DNA from: Amaranthus tricolor
Lineage: Eukaryota > Streptophyta > Magnoliopsida > Caryophyllales > Amaranthaceae
DNA length: 64,000 nucleotides
Reading direction: 5' to 3'
Assembly (NCBI RefSeq): GCF_026212465.1
Contig: NC_080058.1
Coordinates: 17,096,636 to 17,160,635, forward strand
The notes beneath the pieces are model-generated. The model worked only from the letters and a program-made list of their open reading frames with translations, did no database searches and was not told where the DNA came from. Positions 45,670 to 56,214 of the stretch are shown in pieces. How positions within the stretch are numbered: the first letter of the stretch is position 1; the number at the start of each line of letters is the position of its first letter. The translations under genes were made by a program, and so were the position numbers.

Positions 45670-46787
45670 GAAAGTTAAAATCATATTTTCCTAAATCATA
45701 TTACTAAGTGAACATGATTTAAAACATGATAAGAATAAACCCTTAAATAAATTTATAAAGACATGTAAATTGAACATTCAAGCACAACACAACAATATTC
45801 CAAGATATTGATAAATTCAACATTAAAGTACAAGATAGAGATTTTTCAAGATATTGAAATCTGTCTCAAATCAGTATCATAATTATAATATAATACATGT
45901 ATAAACCAATGACATGCATAGATTTTAATATCAATAAAAGTTTATCTAAACCAGCAAGCAACCAAAATGTGTTCCTTAAAATAAGCTAGAACAAGTAATG
46001 TAAAAGATAAGGTAAAAGATAATGTGTTCTCATATTACAAAACCTCTCTCTTATATAGTAGTGCTCAAAGATGAAGTGATCTAGGTCTTCAAAATAGAGA
46101 ATAATCCCTCAAATGACGTAAAAGGCCATCAAGAGAGCAGTGAACCCAAAAAGCCCGTCTTCGAAGAGGGAACAATCAGTCGTTCTCATAGGAATGATTG
46201 GTCGTTCAACATTCTAATCTATGTTGGCTTCATGGTGGCAATGGAGGAAACGAGTGGTGCTCCCTTGGGAACGATCGGTCGTTCAACATTTTAATCTCAA
46301 TCCTTTAAATTGCTGTTCAAGGTTGAGGGAAGGAGTGGTCGTTCCCTCGGGAACGATTGGTCGTTCTCTTGGGAACGGGTGGTCGTTCCCTTTTCTGATC
46401 TTTGTTCTACAACTTGTGGCTCAACGTTAGGGAACGAGTGGTCGTTCCACTTTCTGATCTTGTACAATAAAGAACGGGTGGTCGTTCTACTAGGAACAGG
46501 TGCTTGTTCTCTTGCTGAAATCTTGTTTTCTTCCTTGTCTTGGTTTGGCTTTTATCTTTTTATGATTGCTCGATCTCATTCCTCCCTTGAGACCTTTGGG
46601 GTTTAGGAACCATTATCCCTAGCATGCTTTGGCTCCGAAATATGTGCAAAACCTACAATTACATGGCAAACGCATACTACCTTCGAAGAGGGTGTAAATC
46701 CAACAAAAAGACGTATATATGAATGAAAAATCGAGTGCAAACAAGCCATAATAAGCTACAAGGTAAGGGAAAATTAAGCGTTTATCA
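45670..46787 (-). other. E5 3' non-coding part and gypsy-LTR-like replacement of RT/RNase H
   Basis: No RT or RNase H motif is present between the integrase remnant (ends 46788) and the polypurine tract. The minus strand starts TGATAAACGCTTAATTTTCCC at 46787, like the start of Athila/Tat-type LTRs, and carries the palindrome array at 46160-46505. The part near the polypurine tract (45670 to about 46130) is AT-rich element 3' UTR. Whether the LTR-like part was inserted or joined by recombination cannot be told. Confidence 0.5.
46160..46505. repeat. Array of GAACGA-nnGG-TCGTTC palindromes
   Basis: Nine or so degenerate copies of GGAACGATTGGTCGTTCC occur near 46170, 46190, 46250, 46272, 46332, 46352, 46376, 46432 and 46474. 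Each is an imperfect 16-18 bp palindrome at irregular spacing (about 20-60 bp). The spacing is too irregular and the units too short for a CRISPR. Confidence 0.75.
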
Positions 46788-47760
46788 AGACACCTATTGA
46801 AAACATAGTGTGCTGTATTAACTGCCTCGGCCCAATAATGTTTGGTTAATGCATATTCTATGAGATTTCTTCTAAAGTGCGATTTTTCCTTTCAACCACA
46901 CCATTTTGTTATAGTGTCCTAGGAGTTGAAAAGTTATGGGTTATACCGTATTTTTCACAAAAAGAATCAAAATCTAGTTGATCAAACTCTTTCCCATGAT
47001 AACTTCTAATCGAAACTATTGGAAGATCCAACTGAGTTCGCATTTTTTTTACGTCTTGAAAATGGCTTCAAGGCTTCGCCTTTATCCTTCAAAAAATCAA
47101 TCTGCATAAATCTAGAATAATCAACTATTACTAGAATATAAGATTTACCTTGTATGCTCCTTACACGCATTGGACCACATAGATCAACATGTAGAAGTTC
47201 ACATGGTCTAGGAGTGCTTACCATTTTCTTCTGTTTAAATGAAATTCTTACTTGTTTACTTATAATGCATGCATCACATGAAGGACTGTGCTAGTAGTCA
47301 AGAGCTGGAAGTCCCTTAACCAGATCTTTACTTACTAATTATTTCAAGGTGTGCGTATTAAGCTTCAATTTTGATCATTAGTTATAGCCTTTAAACACTT
47401 GAAATTTTGAGCTGCAATTTCGTTAATATTCAAAGTATAAACATTATCATGTCTAAGGGCGGTAATTAATGTATCTCCGGTGTTAGGATTTTTGAGAACA
47501 CATTTTTCTTTATCAAAAATTACTTGATTACCTTTATCATATCATTAGGACACACTTTGGAAGTTAAATTTTAGACTTTCAACCAAATAAATATTATCAA
47601 TAACTTTAGAAGGATCCTTACCAACTTTGCCAACACCTAATATTTTGCATTTACCTTTGTCGCCTAAAGTAATCGAGCTATTGCACTTTTCTTCAATTTC
47701 TGAAGATAAAGAAACTTTATCGCTCATATGTCTCGAACATCCACTATTTAAGATCCATTT
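46788..47760 (-). pseudogene. pol: E5 pol remnant: protease and partial integrase
   Basis: Integrase shows HVDLCGPMRV, an RFMQIDF block and a decayed [14 protein letters not shown] near 46900, then ends at the foreign segment at 46788. The protease triad reads W-I-L-N-S-G-C-S-R-H-M near 47740: the catalytic Asp is Asn. Multiple stops and frameshifts are present. Confidence 0.75.
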
Positions 47761-47764
47761 TTTC

Positions 47765-49580
47765 TTTTCCTACAAAACAAAAATAACCTTTCTCAACTTT
47801 ACATAGCAAAACAAGTGACAAATTTGGGAGCATATTTTAGGTAGACCATGTTAAGTCGTCTTGTCCCTTTAGGAACCCAAATTTGTTTTATCTGCTCATA
47901 TAATTCATAAGGAATGGTATTCTTGATGATATAGTTTTCCTTACGTTTGTAAGTGACATGTGAACTTGAGATGTCCTTTGCAACAATTGGAGAAAGTATG
48001 CATGCGTTTATGCTTGTATGCCTTTTAACAAATGTGGTTTGACTCTTATTGGGCTTAGCTTCATTATAAATAGCACGTTTATCATTAGATCCTTTTTGTT
48101 GTCTAAGCCTTTTACGAATTTAAATTCAGAATCATTTAGCTTAGTCAAGGATGGAAAACCTTTCTCAAACTCATATCTCAAACTCATTTATTCCGAAGAT
48201 CAATGAGCTTTTTCATTTGACTAATATTCTGTTCTTTCAAGACTTTGACAGTCTCTTCAAATTTTAATTTTTCAATCATAAGTGATTCTTTTGTCTTTAT
48301 AAGGTCTTCACAACGTTTGGCATAGTGACAAATTCTTTCTTCTAATATTTTTTTCTCATATTTTAAAACTTGTTCAATTTGAAACATATTAAAGAGAGCT
48401 TTAACTAATTCGTCTTTAGAACAAGAGTTAAGAAAGTCAAGTACCTCATTGGAACTTTTTTCTAGTTCGTCATCTTTGTCATCATTTGCCATTAGACATA
48501 AGTGAGTTTGACCATCTTCATTTCTCGATTCGGTTGACCCTTTAGAGTCAGCATGTAACACCCGAATTTCCTCCCTTCCTTCACGATTCTGGGTTCGTTT
48601 AAGAAACGAACCCAGAATCGTGAAGGAAGGGAAATTCAGGGGTGTTACACAACATTCATTGCTTGTTTCTTTTTGTTTCTCTTGTAGTATTCGTTTTTCT
48701 TTTTAGGACATTCCTTTACAAGATGCTCTGTGGATCCACACTCAAAACAAGCAAGTTCGTTAGTTTTGGAATTGCAATTAGAAGATTTACCTTTGTAGTC
48801 GTTTCTAGATTTGAATTTTTTATATCTCCTTTGCATTTTCATAATTCCTTCTAGACCTCTTGTGATTAAGGCAAATTGATCTTCCTCATCATCACTTTCC
48901 TCATATTCTTGATGCTTCTTTTCCTTAAGTTCAAGATTCTTCATGGATGGTGTTAAATCACTTTCTCCATCATCATGTAGGGTAAGTTCATGAGTTGTAA
49001 GCTTTCCAAGAAGATTGTCTAGTGATCGTACTCTCAAGTCTTGAGCTTCTTTAATGCCGGTGACTTTTGGACACCGTTTAGATCTTGGAAGACACCTCAA
49101 GATCTTCTGGACTTTTTATGCATCAGTAAAAGTTTTGCCAAGAGAATTCAAACTATTAGTCATCAATGTAAAACGAGCAAACATTTTATAAATATTCTCA
49201 TCCTATTTCAACTTGAGCATTTCGTATTAATGCATATGGACGTTGATCTTTGTCTCCTTGAATTGACTTGTTTTTTCATACTTCACACCCAAATTATCCC
49301 ACATTGCTCTATAGTTTTTGGGACACGGATTCCAAATCACTTTGTGAGTATTCGGACTCGGATTTTGGAACATTATTATCTTGAGCGTCCTTTTTCATTG
49401 GCACCTTAGGTCTTTTGTTTATGATGTCCCAAAGTTTTATATCTTGATCAATCACAAACATCTTCATCAAAGTTTTCCAATGAGAGAAATTTGTTCAACA
49501 AAACAAAAGAGGTCTAGAGCACGAACGACCTTGAGCAAAGAACCTTTCTCCTATCGGACCCATCACAAAAGATTAATCTT
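47765..49580 (-). pseudogene. gag: E5 gag remnant
   Basis: A UBN2-like region (MFARFTLMTNSLNSLG) lies near 49200-49130, then CFECGSTEHLVKECP (CCHC) near 48740 with lysine-rich flanks, then a coiled-coil stretch (KDELVKALFNMF…KTKESLMIEKLKFEETVKVL) near 48420-48190. A 96-bp foldback insertion separates knuckle and coiled coil. Several stops and frameshifts break it. Confidence 0.75.
48554..48649. mobile_element. 96-bp near-perfect foldback inserted in E5 gag
   Basis: The left arm TGTAACACCCGAATTTCC… and the right arm pair over about 46 bp each, around an AAG loop near 48602. Flanks CAGCA (48549-48553) and CAACA (48650-48654) match at 4 of 5, a likely target duplication. Homologous to the 74-bp hairpin ending the solo LTR (19605-19678). 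No coding capacity. Confidence 0.75.
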
Positions 49581-49595
49581 TATAAGTGAAACACA

Positions 49596-49607
49596 GCTCT
49601 GATACCA
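49596..49607 (-). other. E5 primer-binding site
   Basis: The minus strand reads TGGTATCAGAGC, two bases from the LTR boundary at 49610. Confidence 0.9.
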
Positions 49608-49609
49608 AT

Positions 49610-49762
49610 TGGAGGTTGATTGGATAGCGAATACTCTTTAGAGGGGGGTGGGGGTGAATAGAGAGTATGCTCGTATAAAAATTTTCTTTATAAGGTAAGC
49701 TCAAGAGCTTGAAAGACCTTTCAAAAATAGTTTTCTGAAACTGTATTAGGTTGAATAATAAA
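49610..49762 (-). repeat. E5 5' LTR, left portion (before E3)
   Basis: TGGAGGTTGATTGG start, homologous to the other E5-family LTRs; it ends at the E3 target duplication ATAAA. The LTR resumes at 59890. Confidence 0.85.
49758..49762. repeat. E3 target-site duplication ATAAA (left)
   Basis: Matches 59885-59889. Confidence 0.9.
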
Positions 49763-50717
49763 TGTTGGCCTTTTAGGTTTTGATGATCACTTCATTTTTA
49801 AATAAACAAACATGTTTTAGAGATTGTTTTGTAGGTAAATATCCGATTTTGTTAAAATCGTTGATGAAGCCTATGACTTGGTTCGTGGAAGTTGTACGTG
49901 TCTTAAATATCCAAGAAGTTAGATAAATGCATAGGATGTTAAAAGTAGACAGGCGGTTTACTGTTCCCAAAGTTGACAATCTGACGGAAGTTGTAGATGG
50001 AGACAATACACTGTTCCTACGTTGTAAGTCTGGAGAAGACATCGGCTGGAAAACTGCAAATAATTTATTTTCTGTTTTTAAGTTGATGTAACGGTTAAGA
50101 GTTAAATTAGTTGCTTAATTAATTAATAAGTTGGTTGGAAAAAATATTTCTAGTCATCTAAAAATAACCTAAGACTTATTCTTTGTTGAGAAAAGGTCTC
50201 CTTTTATTTAGGATTTTCATTGAACTCCTATGCTATTTTTAGCTTGAGGGAACCGTCTCCTATTTTTAGCAAATGGTAACCGGTTCTATTTCTGGTTCTC
50301 CACTATCTTTTCCTTTAGGAACAAGTAAGTTAATGGACGTTATTTTGCAAAAGAAAGTTGGGGTTGTTCCCACTATAAATAGGAGGAACTATGCCTAAAC
50401 CAGTTTGTATCCAAGAGTGTCCAATAAGGGAGATCAATTAAGAAAAATATTTTCTACTATTTCATGCCAATTAATTTATCATATTTTTCTTAAAGCAACT
50501 ATTTAATTTTTATCCTCTTGAGAATTTGGCCTTGTAAAGGTAAATGAGTGTTTTGTTGTAACTCGACTCAAGGGAATTCTAGGGGAATAGAGAAGCTTCA
50601 AGAGAAGCGTTCGAAGAGAAAGAGAAGGAGAAAGAGAAGAGAAAGAGAAATAGGCCTAGAATAGAGAAGTTTCAAGTGAAGCAAATTGTTTTATGTGATT
50701 GTAATTGATTGCCTAAA
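49763..50717 (+). repeat. E3 5' LTR, 3'-truncated
   Basis: TGTTGGCC start; TATA box TATAAATA at 50374-50381; purine-rich leader near 50600-50650. Homology to the 3' LTR stops at ATTGCCTAAA (50717), about 225 bp short. Confidence 0.9.
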
Positions 50718-50740
50718 GCAAATTGTTTCAAGTGAAGCAA
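50718..50740 (+). other. Filler DNA at the E3 deletion junction
   Basis: The ~22 nt between LTR and gag are made of two pieces copied from the LTR just upstream (50671-50691): GCAAATTGTTT and TTCAAGTGAAGCAAATT. No primer-binding site follows. Confidence 0.75.
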
Positions 50741-52452
50741 ATTATCAAGTATGGGGAGTTATTGAAATTGGAGACTTTGAGGTGACGACCATCAACTCCA
50801 ATAACAAATCAATTCCAAAACCAATCACTGAATACGAGAAAGAAGATTTTCAAAAGATGGAGATGAACGCTCTTGCTATCAAATTACTTCACTGTGGTCT
50901 TGGACCAAATGAACATAATCGTATTATGGGTTGTAAAATGGCAAAGCAGATTTGGGACCTGCTGGAAGTTACCTATGAAGGTACCAGTGAAGTGAAGCGC
51001 TCCAAGATTGACCTATTGATGTCCAGATATGAAAGGTTCGTCATGGAACCTAGAGAAAACATCCAATTCAAGAGATGTTCACCAGGTTCATGAATATAAC
51101 AAACGAACTTGTATCACTTGGTAAGATTATTCCCGTTGATGAACAAGTCAGGAAAATACTTAACAGTCTTCCTCAAGATGAACGCTGGAGAGCCAAGGTC
51201 ACAGCCATCCAGAAATCAAAAGATTTTACCAAGTTTAATTTGGAAGAGCTGGCTGGTTCCCTCATGACTCACGAGTTGCATTTGGGAACAGCGGACAGTT
51301 CCCGAAATAAAGGCCTGGCTCTAGCAGCAAATGATCATGAAGAATCAGAAACTGATGAAGAGGAGACTGCTATGTTGGCAAGAAAATTCAAAAAGTTCTT
51401 CAGGAACAGTAGATGGAAATCAAAGACATAACAATGAAAGAGAAACTGCTAACACGAAGACTAATTTTGAATGCCACAAATGTGGAAACACCGACCACTT
51501 CATCAAAGATTGCCCTCAATGGTAGAATGACAAGGGCAAGGGAAAGGCAACATAAGCTGGAAGACAACCCAAGAAAGGAAACTTCAAAACAGACTTTCGG
51601 AAAGCAATGATCGCAGCCTGGGATGATACCGAAAGTGAAGCTGAAACAGAAGCTCCAGTAGAAGAAGAAACTGCAAATCTGTGTCTCATGGCATCTCACC
51701 ACAGCAAGGATGAAGAGTCTAAGGAAAAGAAGGTAATGTGTTCTAACTCATTTCCTAAACACCTATTTAAATTCAGCAAGAATAAATTAATTAAGTTGCT
51801 CTTGGAGACACAAGAGAAATTAGATTAACAGAATACTAAGAATCTCCAAATTAAGAAAGACCTTAACTCAAGTAGAGATCACGTTTCCTACCTAAATTCA
51901 TTTAGGATCGATGTGCAAAGTAGATTTTTTAATTTGCTAGATCAGAATATAATGTTGAGAGAAACATTGGAGAATATGAAGCAAGAATTTATTATTCTTA
52001 ATATTGAAATAAACCAATACAAATTGCTAGGATTAAGAAGGAACGTAAATGAAATATCCACTCACGTGTTTAGCACAAAATTTCAAGAGATGAAATTAAA
52101 ATTAGAATCTTGTGAAAAAGAGAATGAATATCTAAAAGATAAACTCAACTCAAAAGGAAAAGGGAAAATCAATGAGGTTCCCAAATGGATTCTAGATGCT
52201 AAAACAAAGAGTAAAGAAGGCCTAGGTTATGTTAAGAATAATAGAACGAAAAATGTCTATGCAGATCTCCCCAGTAGTAAAATCTGTTCCTTTTGTGGGA
52301 AAAATGGACACCTAAAATATCAATGAGTAAAAAGGGAACAACATACCAAAGCAAATAAAACCTATGTGGAACGCATATGGATTAAGAAATATGATTCATG
52401 TATTATTGACAGGGAACCCAAGGATGACTGGGTTCCTGAACCTAACCATTAA
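50741..52452 (+). pseudogene. gag: E3 gag, N-terminally deleted and broken
   Basis: Enters at the NYQVW block, about 45 residues into gag. UBN2-like domain to about 51300, CCHC CHKCGNTDHFIKDC near 51480, coiled coil 51730-52170, second knuckle CSFCGKNGHLKYQ near 52290. Lesions: a 5-nt insertion near 51067, a frameshift near 51415, stops at about 51523, 51553 and 51826, and a Cys-to-stop TGA at 52324-52326 in the second knuckle. Ends at the conserved TAA 52450-52452. Confidence 0.85.
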
Positions 52453-55400
52453 TTTGCTTTGCAGGTTCAAGTGAGGGGGAACAACTCATGGTATCTCGAC
52501 AGTGGGTGTTCCAAGCACATGACGGGTGACAAATCTAGATTTCTCTCACTTGAAGCGTATGATGGGGGAACAGTAACCTTCGGTGACAATATGAAGGGTG
52601 AGATAATCGCCAAAGGAAAGGTTGGAAGGTCAAGTTCCCATGCCATTGACAATGTATTTTTAGTCGAGAATTTAAAACACAATCTTCTAAGTATTTCTCA
52701 ATTTTGTGATAAAGGTAACTCTGTTAAGTTTACTTTTGAACGATGCATAATTTCTAGGAACGACACAGGAGACACTATGCTCGAGGGAATCAGAAAAGGG
52801 AACACTTATGTAGTCGACCTGGACACTATTCCCAAAACCAGTCTAACATGTTTAAGTGTTATAGAAGAAGACCCACTACTTTAGCACAAGCGTCTAGGTC
52901 ATGCTAGTTATACATTGATTAATACATTAAGATCAAAAGACCTAGTTAGAGGACTACCAGCTAAAAAATTCCTTATGGATGAAATTTGTGATCCTTGTGC
53001 CAAAGGAAAACATGTAAGGTCATCTTTTAAATCAAAGAATATGGTGACTACCTCTAAACCGCTGAATTAATTCATATGGATCTATGTGGACCTATGAGAA
53101 TACAGAGCCGTAGCGGCAAAAAATATGTGTTTGTCATTGTTTATGATTATAGTAGATTCACTTGGAATTTATTTTTAGTAAGCAAAGATGAAGCTTTTGA
53201 TGAGTTTGTTTCTTTCGCAAACAAAATTCAAAAATCTACTAATAATCAAATAATTCACATAAGGTCTGATCATGGAAAAGAATTTGAAAATTCAAACTTT
53301 ACAATATATTGCAATGAACATGGAATTAATCACTTTCTGCACCAAGAACACCACAACAAAATGGAGTGGTAGAAAGGAAAAATAGAGCTTTAGAAGAAAT
53401 GGCCAAAACCATGTTGATTGCTAGCGGTCTACCGAGAAATTTTTGGGCAGAGGCTGTTAATACTGCTTGTTATATTATGAATCGTGTATTAATAAGACCA
53501 ATCACTTCAAAGACACCCTATGAATTGCTTAAAGGTGTTAAACCAAACATTTCCTATTTTCGTATATTTGGATGCAAATGCTTTGTTCATGTTAATGGAA
53601 AATGAAATATAGGCAACTTTGATGAAAGAAGTGATGAAGTAGTATTTCTTGGCTACTCATCACATAGTAAAGCTTACGGAGTTTATAATAAAAGAACAAT
53701 GTGTGTAGAAGAGTCAGTTCACATCATTTTTGATGAAACTAACTTTTCAACAAGTGGACAGGATATCAACAATGTCAAAATAGGTCTTTCTCATCTAGAA
53801 GACGATGATGAAGAAATGAAAATGCTAGATCAAGGAACAGCAGGTGGACAGCCAATACAAGAAGATGCAGAAAGAACTAATCAAGTTCAGGAACTGCCAG
53901 AACATCAAGACCAGCAGACTGTTCCTAATCCAGCCGTACCCACAGACGAGCAAGATGATCCAGAAGCTGAACAGAATGGCAATCTAGTTGTTGAACCAGA
54001 ACATGCTACTATTCCCATAAGAGAATTTGTGCCTAAGCCTTGGAAATATCAAAGTTACCATCCTCTTGATTTGATTGTAAGTGATATGAATAAGGGAACA
54101 CAAACCAGATCCCAAATTAGAAACTTTTGTGCACACTTTGCGTTCCTATCATCCCTTGAACCCAAAAACCATGAGGAAGCTCTAAAGGATTCCGAATGGA
54201 TAGTAGCCATGCAAGATGAATTGAATGAATTTGAAAGAAACAAAGTATGGCACTTAGAGCCCAAACCAAAACACAAAAAGGTAATTGGTTTAAAATGGGT
54301 ATTTCGGAACAAACTAGATGAGCACGGAATAATTGTAAGAAACAAAGCAAGGCTCGTGGTCAAAGGGTACAACCAAAAAGAAGGTATTGATTACACCGAG
54401 ACTTTTGCTCCGGTAGCAAGGTTAGAGGCTATTAGAATTTTAATTTCTTTTGCTGCATTCATGAACTTTAAATTATATCAAACGAATGTGAAAAGTGCTT
54501 TTTTAAATGGCTTTCTTGATGAAGATGTTTTTGTTGAACAACCCCTAGGTTTTGAAAATACCTCTTGTCATGATCATGTCTACAAGCTTGATAAAGCTCT
54601 ATATGGCTTGAAGCAAGCTCCTAGGCAATCGTATGAAAGACTGTCAAAGTTTTTGATTCACAATAACTTTGTTAGAGGAAAAATCGACAAAATCTTGCTC
54701 TTTAAGAATAAAGGTTCTGATATTTTGGTTGTTCAAATTTATGTTGATGATATTATTTTTGGTGCCACCAATGATTTATTATGTAAAGAATTTGCCAACC
54801 TTATGGCCACAGAATTTGAAATGAGCATGATGGGAGAATTAAATTTCTTCCTTGGTTTACAAATTAAACAAACTAAAAATGGTATTTTTATCCATCAACA
54901 AAAATACATAAAAGATCTTTTTATGAATTATGGACTAAACAACGCTAAGACCAACCATACACCTATGGCTACAAATGTTAGATTAGATGAAGACTTAAAT
55001 GGGATTAATGTCGATCAAACAATGTATCGAGGCATGATTGGTTCTTTATTATATCTAACAGCTAGCAGACCTGATATTTTCATTTAGTGTTAGTTTATGC
55101 GCTAGATTTCAGTCTAACCCCAAAGAGTCACATTTTACTGCAGTAAAAAGAATTCTGAGATATTTAAAGGGAACAAATGACTTGTCCCTATTTTACCCTA
55201 AAAGTGATGTCTATGACTTGAAAGGTTTTAGCGATGCAGATTATGCTGGAGATCTTGTAAACAGAAAAAGTGCTTCAGGTATGGTACAATTTCTTGGCTC
55301 TTGTTTAGTGTCATGGTGCTCCAAGAAACAAAACATCGTTGCATTATCCACTGCTAAGACTGAATATGTAGCAGCAACAGCTTGCTGTTCCCAAATGCTT

Positions 55401-55685
55401 TGGATAAAGCAGCAGCTAAGAGATTTTGGTATTAAATTTGAATGTGTTCCTATTTACTGTGATAATACAAGTGCCATATGTACATCCAAAGATCCAGTGC
55501 ATCATTCTAGGGTTAAACACATACATATAAGACATCATTTTCTTAAGGACAATGTAGAAAACAAAAATATAATAGTCAAGCATGTCAACACTAATGAGCA
55601 AGTTGCAGATATCATGACTAAACCGCTTCCAAGGGAACAATATCAAAAGATGAGATTGGAACTCGGTATGATCAAGCTCCAGTAA
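52453..55685 (+). pseudogene. pol: E3 pol: protease, integrase, RT, RNase H (broken)
   Basis: Protease DSGCSKHM is intact. The HHCC finger keeps both cysteines (CDPC, second Cys codon near 52996), unlike E1 and E2, but LLWH is broken by a TAG near 52883. Frameshifts occur near 53065, 53330-53350 and 55078, and an Arg-to-stop TGA near 53603. RT is open from 53699 to 55087 with YVDD near 54744, but APRQW reads APRQS. RNase H (55182-55685) has SDADYAGD and a changed STAKTEYVAA. No functional enzyme is expected. Confidence 0.9.
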
Positions 55686-56214
55686 AGTTGATAGCAAGAA
55701 TTCCCCATGAAGCATCATGAAATTGAAAAGGTTAAATCAACCACAAAACCTTGATTGAAAATCAATTATTGAAGGGATCAGGTATGCAGTTAATAAAGTA
55801 CGTACTATGAATGTCTTCTTGATTGCATGTTTTGAATTGATCGGACCAAAGCAGCATGTGTTCATTATTTTTTTTCTTTTTCAAGATAATATGATAATAT
55901 CATTTTTCAGGTTTTATTTTTATTTTTTATTTTTTTTTCTTTTTCATATTTTCTAATATATGGTCAACTCAAATTAATTAAATAATGGGAATTGGATTTA
56001 TTTACTCATACAATGAATTTACCCTACAACTCTTCATTAACCATTTGATTTAAATTGAAATGATTAATGCATTAAAGAGTTGAAATTTTAGTTAACCGTC
56101 CCTTCACCCATATATTAACCCCCTTCCTCGTGTCACACCTATTACGCTTTACTTGTTTCCCTCAGCAAACGTCACTCATCATCTTCCCTCTCTCAATACT
56201 TCTTCAAAATCACA

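Noticed and set aside
46160..46505. CRISPR-like array
   Set aside because: Plant DNA, repeat units of 16-18 bp with irregular spacing and high divergence; palindromes in an LTR-like segment are a better explanation.
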